A stretch of DNA of 64,000 bases from Takakia lepidozioides (taxonomy: Eukaryota; Streptophyta; Takakiopsida; Takakiales; Takakiaceae): the NCBI GenBank assembly GCA_030704615.1, contig CM060731.1:42222001-42286000 (forward strand), in the 5' to 3' direction. Every line of letters begins with the position of its first letter. Positions within the stretch are counted from its first letter, which is position 1. Positions 36,483 through 46,200 of the stretch are shown piece after piece. Under the pieces are notes generated by a model. The model saw only the letters and a program-made list of their open reading frames with translations. It made no database searches and was not told the DNA's origin. The position numbers and the translations under genes were made by a program.

Positions 36483-36516
36483 TGGGGACATCAACCTTGG
36501 ATCGTGGGGGAGAAAA

Positions 36517-37431
36517 TGCATGCTTAGCCGGCTTAGCTAGCTCAGGAATCCGATTGCAAAAACTTGTGTTGTACAAATTTTGTTATAAATGAAATGGTTT
36601 CCAAATGTTGTGCCTCATATTTTGTTTTGAATGGCGATGCATGGTATGGTTGGCTAGTGTGTAGAATGCATGCTAGCTTACAAAAGTGGGAGAAGTAAAT
36701 TGGATTAATCGTGTGTTTGCGCAGTGCCGAAATCGGGTGACTCCCATCCAAGGGGTAAGGAAACTTGCGCCTTCTTTGGGAGTTCACGTGCTAGTGCGCA
36801 CCTGGCGCGTGCGCGTACTATAACTGCGCTACCGAGGGGGTTGCCTTGTAGTGCGGGCTAACGCGGAAGCTACGTGTTTCCGTTCACGTACTATAATCGT
36901 GTAGCCTCGGGAGCCTTTAGTGGGTCTTAGTGGGGGTGGCATAGGACTCACCATGGGGCGGAGACCTTGTGTGGGGAGTCTTGGGACTCATCACGGTCCA
37001 ATGGGGCCGTGGTGGGTGGGCCAAGACTCACCGCGACTCATCACCGGGAGTCGAGGGTCTTCGTGGTGGTTCGCCATAAAAGGATGGTGTTGTTTGTGAA
37101 ACCCCCGCGGACAGTCACAGAAGTATATATAGGGAGTAGTAACCCCGAGAACGGTGCAAGCCCGTTGGTGACCAAAAACTAGTGAGTAAGCGAGCGAGCC
37201 GGAAAGTGACCCAAGGAGTGGGGAGCTATTCCGGACTGCCATCTACCAAAGGGAATTTCCACTAGGCCCAAATCAGTGGAGGGTCTTTTGGAAGAGTAAA
37301 GGGGGACCGTTATGTCCCGGTGAGCAGCCGAAGCTCCGAGTTGGCCCGACGGCCGGTTGGGAGTTAGGCACGCGCATCAAAGCAAGTAACTATGACTTGA
37401 AGGGGAGCTTACCGAAGTGAGGTGCATGACA
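36517..37431 (+). repeat. 3' LTR of the truncated gypsy element
   Basis: It starts TGCATGC just after the polypurine stretch and ends GGTGCATGACA. From about 36,918 to the end it matches, in reverse, the LTR at 52,035 to about 52,555. No TGGTATCAGA-type primer site follows, which shows it is a 3' LTR. A TATA-like TATATATAG lies near 37,123. The 5' limit is set by the polypurine stretch and is less sure than the 3' limit. Confidence 0.7.
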
Positions 37432-38215
37432 CAGGTGGACCGACCGGCCCCTGCCACCATCCAGCAAGTAGAGAGGAATTTGGAAGGGCAACGAGCCCCA
37501 TTCCCAGGTCAGTATGTGACTGAACCACCCAACCCTCTACCGCAACAACATAGCATGTATTTTGCTACCCCAACGCAGATAGCACAACGATCTAGGCCAG
37601 ATCAGGCAGGTCCATCATACTTAGGGGGCAATGCCGCTCAGGGCAGGGTGCCCGAGCAGCTTATTCCAATCCTGCGGCTCAGATAGCCCAGGGTTCTTCT
37701 AACACATGGTCTCCCCCTCATGATGTAAGGGTGCAGGGAGGACATCAAGCGTCTACCTCGGCGCCACCGCAGCAACAGCAGACCAACGTACAACCCAATC
37801 ATACAATGCGCCTTCAGGAGACGCAACACCAAGTAAATTGGATTGCGAGTGAGCCAGAGGCCACTCCAACAGTGACAGCTAGCCCCGAAAAGGTAGCTAC
37901 GCAGTGATGACCCAACGGCAATGAGATACGCTAGGGAAAGGCCCTGGATATGAGGCGTCGGAGTCAGCCACATCCACATCAGAACGGGAGGATCTGAACG
38001 TCATAATGATGAAATCAGATGCGCGAAAGGTGGCGGAGATTGTGCTTCGGGAGGAGGAAGACATGCATCCCAAAGAAAAGGAGGTAGCATTCGCAGAGGC
38101 GGAACCTCCAGTACTCCGACCAACCATTTCTCGACTCCCTGTATCAAGAGCGAAGAGCCCGGCGAATCGGCCAGCGGCACCAGAAAAGCTTCCCCGGAGG
38201 AGGATGCATTCAACG
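37432..38215 (+). pseudogene. gag region of a gypsy element split by the MULE
   Basis: The frames encode a proline- and glutamine-rich stretch (37,417-37,680) and then MMKSDARKVAEIVLREEE with a basic end (38,006-38,210). Taken with the protease on the other side of the MULE, this is the gag or linker part of the same element. The target duplication GCATTCAACG of the MULE begins at 38,206. The left part is cut by, or abuts, the 3' LTR that ends at 37,431. Confidence 0.6.
38206..38215 (+). repeat. MULE target-site duplication, left
   Basis: GCATTCAACG here is repeated exactly at 49,577-49,586. Ten bases is within the 8-11 bp range of Mutator-like elements. Confidence 0.85.
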
Positions 38216-38227
38216 CAACGACGCAAT

Positions 38228-38400
38228 GGCGTGAGCGTTGCACGTGAGCGCGCGAGCGTACGCTCACGCAGGAGTGACGTGGCGTGAGCGTACGCTCACG
38301 CCAGCTGACGTGGCGTGAGCCTGCACACATGCTGACGTGGCGTGAGCGTCATGTCAGCATGCTGATGTGGCGGTAAATGATGACGTGGCACTGTCCGTCA
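38228..38400 (+). repeat. Left terminal inverted repeat and subterminal motifs of the MULE
   Basis: GGCGTGAGCGTTGCACGTGA aligns with the reversed right end. It is followed by four copies of TGACGTGGCGTGAGC or TGACGTGGC (near 38,275, 38,307, 38,333 and 38,381). The 22-bp segment 38,281-38,302 is a perfect palindrome built on GCGTGAGCG. Such clustered motifs are plausible transposase or host bZIP (ACGT-core) sites. This role is inferred. Confidence 0.75.
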
Positions 38401-38865
38401 ACTGCCACGTCAGCATTAACATGCGCCACCTATAACCGTGGATGGTCCTATGACCGTGGAATTAATGCAGGGAATCTTGCCTAAATAGAATCAAGACGAG
38501 CGTTGAGGCCTACAATTGCAGCATCCAACATTGTGCAATTACAAATGTTTGTTTCACTTTTACAATTATGAAGACGACAAAATATCCTCACAAAGTGTGC
38601 GCCATAAAGGCTGCCACGAGAAGACTTCCTCCCTCCTCAAATAACAATGAGAGTTATGATCATCTTCAAAAGATGATTGTAGTGCATAGCGACAGCAAGA
38701 CATGTAGACTTCGAACGGTGCAATGACAAATGTGCACTACCTAAAAGTTGTCACTCAGACCTCACTCCGTATAGTTGGAGGCCATATCATTGCACAGCCG
38801 ACGAATTGATGTGAATTACACATTTCAAATCATGGTCATCCACATACCACATTACATAGTTCATG
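38401..38865. other. Left subterminal non-coding region of the MULE
   Basis: Between the inverted-repeat region and the transposase stop I see no gene. This is presumably the 3' untranslated side of the transposase. Confidence 0.5.
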
Positions 38866-41800
38866 CTACCCATGTGTTGTATCCCGCTGCAAAAGAGTAT
38901 CGACCTCGTTGAAACTCATAGTGGCCTGGTGAATGAAGTTGTCACGTTTGGGATCGCAAACCATCCTCCTCAAAAATATGAAATACAAATGTTTGCAGGG
39001 TATGAATTTACCTCTCTTGCCCAAACTGGTTGATAGCATATTCACAAAATCAGGACATGTGCAATTGGGGAAATTGGAAACCGTGATGTCGTAGGTCCTG
39101 TCATGAACAGCAGATGTGGAAGTGATGATTGTGAATACCCGACCATATCCTGGATCGGGTACTTCCGTGGTGCTTCCAACACGAGCTTGGAGCATTCTTG
39201 CGGACTCCACTTTGCCAAAGTGTTCAGCGGTTGGAGGGAAACGCCGAACGAGCTTTCCATCTCGTTTGGTTGGCCACAAGTCAGGATTTGCCGGGGGGAC
39301 CCGGGAGGACGCAGGAGTAGTAGCACATGCATGGAGTTGGGGTTGTCTCGCAAGGGAAAAACCTGCCTCCTCCAGCATTTCAATCTCCTGAAAGCTGAGA
39401 TGTGTTCCCACCTTCACGGGCCAAACGGTTGGAGGAGATGGCTTCATCACTACGGAAGGACGCACAGTTCCATGCACACATCTGGCACAATCATTTGCGC
39501 AGAACCAGAACTTGTGGTTCTTGGCTTCTGGTTGACCGTATGGACGCATCAAGCCCGTGAAAGTCGGAGCAGGAGTTCGGGCACCACCTCTGGATATAGA
39601 TGAAGTGCACTTCTCGAAATTAGTTGCCCTGATCGCTGTACATTTCACACGAGACCCGACACTTGTGCGTTCTATGTGCCAAACGTGGTCGGGGCATGCG
39701 GACTCAAGCACATCAAGGGGGTTGTTTCTCTCCTGCACCATTTCAGTGGCACGGTTTGATGCTGGAGCTTGCCGTCGTGTTGGAGGTTCCTCCACAATGG
39801 AGGTTCCGGACACGGAGCTGTCATGCAGGGGAACACGAGGCTTCGAGAAGTTATCACGGTCTGCCCTGTGGGAATCTGAATCCGAACCAGGTGGAGTGTT
39901 CAATTTCCTCTTACAGGAGCCGAATCTCTCCTCCCCTTCAAGATGTGGAACTCTAGAAACAAGTGGCGTTCCCTGGGCATACATGCTCACCGCCCGTGCT
40001 ATCTTGATTGGATCCCCAGATCTGTTTGCAGCACGCAACATCAACTCCGATTTGTCCGGACCCTTGCCACCAACCCCACCTCGTAAGAAATCACGGTATC
40101 GGGTTTGTTGTTGCAAGGCACGTATCAAATCATCTGTTGTTGCCACATACAAATCCCGACCTCTTTTCCCAGACTGCTGCAACCATGCATTGTGCACAGT
40201 TTCTGCCAAATTGCAAGATGGCATGTCTGCCATTTCCTCAATGGACATGTTCTGCAAAGAGGATAACCACACTTCAGAATAGTGCACAGGAAACAACAAA
40301 AAGAAAGCAACAAAAATATGGAAAGCAAATGTATGAATAAAGCATGAAATAGAAGCCTCGTACCATTGTCATGGCTGCTCCCCACTGTCTATACCGGAAG
40401 TGCCAAAACGCCAGCCAATCTTCCAATGCTCTCATACTCTCAAGTGATGCAGCTCCAGAAGAGAACCACCAGGCACGAATTGTCTGGAACAAAGTGTCCG
40501 CCTCCTTCATTGTTCTAGCATCTTTGTACTCTTTGCACAATTTACGGTGCTGAGTCTGCATCTCTGGTTTGATGTCCGACTTTGTATGTTTTTCCAGAGA
40601 TTGTGTCCAATGGAATAGACATGTACGCTCTCTTCCTGGCATAGGCACTTTTGGGTCGCCCGATCCGAAGACAATACGAATAGCATTGAAATTTGCTTGA
40701 GCACTATCCGCCATGAAACCTGCGAAATTTGGAGATGGTAGCCCATGGCAGCCCATGACACGTATCAGGGAATTCCACATGAGCTTCTGGGATTCCATAT
40801 CCTCGGATTGCATGTCACAAACTGCAATTGTCATAACTCGTTGGTACACTGGATCGTAGACATGACAAGCCATTGTCGTCCAATCCTTCACTCGTTTCAC
40901 ATGATCAAATATAAGAAAACAGTTCTGCAAGTCCCCAGTCTTCTGCATCCGCTTCACGAGGCTAACCCCACTGCCCTCCCCAACAGTCGACATTTTGAAA
41001 AGAAAAACTTTGATGGCACCTTGACCTGGGAATACATTGTCCTGGATGTAATCGTACTTGCTCAGTCGTTTCAATTCCAAAATATTATCTATGTAGCCTC
41101 TGATCCCAGAGCCCATTCTCAATGCATTGATCTGATGCCGAATGTTAGGTGAACTTAAAGTGGAGAAATGATCCATGACCAGGTTCAATGCTGTACCGTC
41201 AAGTTTAGTCCCCACAGAATCTCCTTCACTCAAAATATGGCTTCCAAGAAGGACTTGCTTGCGCCAAGAGCAATTGCAGATGTTGTTGCGGATGGGTTTC
41301 TCCCGAACTCCTGTTTGATCAACCTCGATACTGTCTCAACACTCTCCCTGTAATCCCCCTTCGAGACAGGATGGTTATGGAATCCAAAATGCACACAAGC
41401 TCTCGTCATTGTATTCAAACGGTGGACAACATAGTACATTCTTGCTCCGCAGAGCGCCAAGCAGGATGGCACAAGTTTGCAGAATTTGCAGACGAAAGTG
41501 TTTGCCGGTGGAGGGCAGTCCCAGGCTGAAATGGATTCTCTGCCAGACCCTCCCATTCGCTTTGATTATGAACTCCAGACTGAAGAAAGTGTCTGCAATT
41601 CAAATTATCACACCTAAGGTGTCCATTGCAAACTGTCCTCCTGAAAACAAGCTTGTCATCATTCTGAATATTGGATGTTTTTGTTCTGCACCACGGGTGC
41701 CCGTCGTGTTTCTTGTCCATTCCATGCATCATGATTGTTACACCTCCAACTCGCGGAGGAGGAGGCAGCTCGAATAGGATATCGCCATCAAAAGTCTCCG

Positions 41801-42373
41801 GCAAGAACTTCACAGGCACCTGCTTCAAAGATTCCCAATCAATTCCCCGCAACTCGTTTTGAATCCAGCCATTCCTCCCATCGCCCGCAATTTTGGAATG
41901 ACACTACAAATCTCTTCTTCATCAGCTTCTGCAACCACAGTAGGAAGGACTGGATTTGGAATTTCACTTATGTCATCATCGGAAGAATCCGAAAGCTCAA
42001 CGATTGGAGTGGAGGACGTCTGTTCTTTTTTCACCACCACCTCCCTCTTGTCTTCAACGACCGAAGCAGCAGTCCCGGGCGTCACATATGACCCAAGGGA
42101 CTTTCGCCGAGGCTCTCCAAGTACTCTGTATCGACCAGGACGCACTCTCCACTGGCTGATATGAGCCGTCTCATCACGGTTTTGGAAAGAATATTTCACC
42201 AACTTCCCTTTCAGATCGTAAACCTCTTTCTCCAAAAAGATGGAGCCATTCTGCAGCTGAAAACGGGTAGCCAAGACATGTTCCAGAACAATTGCAAATC
42301 CATTGTCAAGGACTTCCTGGGAGAACGGCACTGGTTTGTCGTCTGAGAAGAACTCCGCTTCAGAGGAAGCCAT
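38866..42373 (-). pseudogene. MULE transposase (zinc finger, DDE, SWIM), frameshifted
   Basis: Starting at ATG 42,373, the chain has an acidic region, then a Cys/His zinc-binding segment (CNGHLRCDNLNCRHF, later CKFCKLVPSCLALCGARMYYV and HFGFHNHPVSKGDY) like the WRKY-GCM1/FLYWCH fingers of MULE proteins. The RNase-H-fold core has CFLIFDHVKRVKDW (first D), AGFMADSAQANFNAIR (second D) and ERTCLFHWTQSLEKH (C-x2-H). A 112-bp GT-AG intron (40,252-40,363) follows, then the C-terminal part with a SWIM finger (CTCPDF ... IPCKHLYFIF). The total is about 1,130 residues. The frame shifts by one base near 41,877, 41,545 and 41,237. All three are close to short single-base runs, so real decay and assembly error are both possible. 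Confidence 0.85.
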
Positions 42374-43228
42374 CTTCCTTCCTCGAGTATGTTTGTACCT
42401 TGCTATCGCAGATCTAGTGTAAATCGGTTTACTGCTGTCTCCAGAACACAGTTGAAGAATGAGCAGAGCATATGGCGGAGGAAGCTCAGATAACGACTGT
42501 GCATATTCTGTTATTCATTCCAGATATGCAGCCGTCCATTTTAATTACTTTTCTTGTGGGCCCAGTGGTCAGAGAATCCATAGGGGCAGTGTCGGCAACT
42601 GTTAAACCGTTAATCAGAACCTCATCAATAAACCCAATAACAAAGCCGACTTCCTGGAAGCATGCCACAGGATCCGAGAATGGGATTGCAGATTAAGTAA
42701 ATGTATCTATATACTACTACCAATGATCATGCGCACCTGGAAAGTTCCAAATGTGCAACGAATGTGGGGTTTGGATAACAAGGATGACCGTGTATGATAT
42801 TCCAAAATTTGTCATCAAACTCTCGTTCATTTATATTTATTTGTTTAAGACTGCGCATCAATTTCTGGGATTCGCTGTTCTTTTTAAATATTGAACCAGT
42901 TATAATTTAGAACACGCCGTTTTGTTTTGGGCGGCACACGTCAGACATCCATAACTGAATACGAACAGCTGTACACCAATTGCTGGCATGTGCACTAATA
43001 TCGAAACGACTATGTGTAACGGTCACGCGGGAGGGAATCCGATGCTTCTAGAGACACGCAAGAACACAGGCAATCCCGCAAGAAATCGGGAGTCACTGCG
43101 TTTTTCTACTTTTCGCGCTTAGAGGGAGAGTGGTAGTCAAGCTGGAGAGGGTTCCTTCTAGAATACGAAAGAGAAGAAAGTCTCTTTATTTTACTTCCCT
43201 TAGAGAGAGACGCAGAGCAAGAGAGAAA
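42374..43228. promoter_or_regulatory. Divergent promoter region of the MULE genes
   Basis: The 855 bp between the two oppositely oriented start codons must hold the promoters of both the transposase and the ParB-methyltransferase gene. I found no clear TATA box or operator-like repeat. It holds no convincing coding frame. Confidence 0.45.
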
Positions 43229-46200
43229 ATGACGAGGCGTCGTTTGTTGGAGAACACAGGGCCAAGGCAGCAGGTGAACGCGGAGACTGATTCACAAGAG
43301 CAGACGGAGACTGAGGCAGCGGCTGCGACACAGCCGGCGATAAGAGTGCGCCAGCCTGTGGAGGCAGAGATGAATCGCAGGGACACTGAAGAAGGTGGAA
43401 GCACGCGGAACGCCGAACCTGAAGAAGGTCAAGAAACCCTTGCGCAGACAGAAACTCCAGCAGATGTGAGAGGGAAGAGGAAAGCTGCAGAAGGGGATCA
43501 AAGTTCAAAACCTAAGAAGGTGCCAGTAAGTTTTATCATATAGTCTATGTGATTGCCTTTCAAGGAGTCCTTCCTCTTCCATTCTTTAGCAGGAACTACT
43601 GAATCGCGAGCGTCGTTAACGCCATTCGATTCTGCTCATGAGATTTATGTACCTATGTGTTTGAAGAGAGAGTCTGCACTTACTATTCTAAACTATACTG
43701 AATGTCCCTAAACTACACTGAATGTCGTTGCCGCCAATCAGTTGCACATATATGTCATTACACAACACCGATCCGGCAGGTTGTTATCTTTTGTGATTGT
43801 CGTTAACGCCGTTCGCTATCGCTCTCACTTTTGTTTTGAATACGGCAGTCTCGGCTTTGCATGTGTAGATTGTGCTGAATTCTTTCACACCATTCATGGT
43901 GAGTTTCCTTGATACAGAGTGATTGTCGTTACCGCCATTCACTATTTGCAAATGACTTAGTCAGAACTGAATGGCATCGTGCAGAAAACTGTGAGGTCGA
44001 AGCCTACAGGATCAGAGGGGAAAGGATCTGGAGATGGGGACGAGTCCGCAAAAAGCTCAGAGAATACAGATGAAGCAGATGAATCCGAAGTGCACTACCT
44101 TGACAAGGTGAAAGAACTCATGTCATTCCAGAAGGTAAACTCTCAGGAGGTTATAAGGGACATGCTCGTATCTGGAGGGCGTCTGGACATACCTCTGTGC
44201 CGGATGATATCAATGCCTGTTGTGCGTCCACCTCTTTCCCATGACATAACAAAATTGGAGAGTGATTTTGTGCATGGATATAGACTTGGTGCACAAGTTT
44301 TTTATGTGTCACTGACGGATATAAATGGGAAAAGCACATTAGTTTCTCCAGAGATCAGTGATAACTGGGATGAGTGCTGGAAAGATGCCAATGAGGAGTT
44401 CGAGCTGGGCCTCATGATGGGAAAGAACACCCAGCAATTTTGCAACCACATGTTCTACGTCTGGGACGGCAACCACCGATTGCTGGCATGGATGGGATAC
44501 ATTCAGAAACACCATTCGAAAGACAAAGACAAGCATGTTGCTGTGGAGGCAATGGTTTTGGATCCAGGAAACGACATCGCTAGGCTTCTTACAGCTATGC
44601 ACGACGTGAACAAGTAAGTCATCCAGGAGATTTGATTCCCTCTGTAGTGTCTTGTTGATCCTCAAAAAACAGTGTTAAGGAATGCAATGTTTTCAATGTT
44701 TTTGCAGATCGACAGAGAAATCGCATGTGACAACAAGCTTGGTTCACACACTATTCCGAATTCAGAGGATTGGTCTGATGAAGCTGGATGATTTTCGGAC
44801 AGTACTACCACCCAATATCATCAAGAAGTGCGAAACAGGAAGAGCTGCAGGCACTTGGTATTCTTTGACACGAGAGGCGTTTCTGGAGTACATGTATGCG
44901 GTAAGCCCGAGTCTGTAATCTGTTTACTTTTCGAATACATGTTTAGAGTCCCTTCGGAGCTAATCACTACTTGAATGAATGCAGCAAGAACTGGCAGAGG
45001 CAGCTGAGAAGGGAAAATCCGAATATTACCGCACTACACCAGAGGAACTAAGGACATCAAAGGGTGTGGAAGCTGCAATAAAGAAGGAGTTTGAGATGCG
45101 AAGAACCAAATTGATGTCAGCCTTCGGAAAGCAGCTTAGAATAGTAGATCCTGGACTTGGTCCTGAGTTCCTTCAGCAGATCAAAACACACTATGACAAG
45201 CATGTGCATCCGGAGATGCAGCAGGAGAAATTGCACCGGCTGGCCATATCGATGGTCGACCCACAAACAAAAATAAGGTGGCTGGAGATATGGAACTCAG
45301 ATCAAACAGTAAAGGACTTGAATCAGTTCCCAAAGAGCACCATACAGCCTGGCACAAAGGTGGAAGGAATCAGTGATTTGGTGTTTGATAACTGGCTCCA
45401 CAAGGCTACATTTTGGAGTCAGGTGTGTATTCGAACATGCTGTTTCTTATCTTCAAGTATGTGATGTGTTTCTTTTTTGCAATTCTGACAAATATTCTAT
45501 TTGCAGCTCGAAAAGCGCGCCGTCATTGTGCTGGATCAGACTTTGAAGGACCTGAACATTGCGATTGTTTCCCCTCCCCAAATGTCATTGGAGGCATACA
45601 TAAGGAAGTGGAGAGGTCTCACCTGGAGATACTGTTTTTTCCGGGAGTTCTCCAAAGATGGTAACATTTTACGGTCCAACGACTTTGACAGTCAGGTTGG
45701 AGGAGAGTGGGCCATGATGCGAGTTGTGTACAGGTGAAATGTCATACTTGAAACTCTACTGTTTTTTTGGGAAAAATTGTGGCTTCATATGGATTGCAAT
45801 CTTAGATCCAGATTGAATGTCGTTGACGACATTCACTTCTTTGTCTGAGTCATTCTTAAGCGAGTATATGAATTCACCTGGTTAGGATCTAAGGGTGCAA
45901 TTATATTGTCCCTGATTAGAATTGATAATGTCCTTGAATGGCGTTGACGACATTCACATACGGAGTTGTTGTGCGGTCCTCAAGGTTATTTAAATTTTTG
46001 TAATGTCCATAGAGGATACAATGAGGGTTGATCACTTCATTTTGCTGAATGTCAATGCAGACATTCAGTTGTTCTGCATTGTTTTTTCCTCTTGCGATGA
46101 ATATGGAGGCTTCATAAGCTCTGTTTTAAGAAATCCAAAGTGAATGTCGTTGACGACATTCACAGCTGTGTCTGTATTATTAAAAAACGACAAATTCAAT

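Larger units (their letters stand above)
33866..37431 (+). mobile_element. 5'-truncated chromodomain gypsy element with 3' LTR
   Basis: The element begins abruptly inside the reverse transcriptase ([13 protein letters not shown]) and continues through RNase H, integrase and a chromodomain, then a polypurine stretch (TGGGGGAGAAAA, near 36,505-36,516) and an LTR that ends at 37,431. 5' LTR, gag and protease are missing. Five or more in-frame stops and some frame changes are present. Confidence 0.85.

Noticed and set aside
36517-37431. 5' LTR of the gypsy element that contains the MULE
   Set aside because: No primer binding site follows it, while a polypurine stretch precedes it. It is a 3' LTR of the upstream element.
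39103-40282. Plus-strand open frames of up to 241 residues across the transposase
   Set aside because: They are antisense to the SWIM-containing transposase exon and show no motif.
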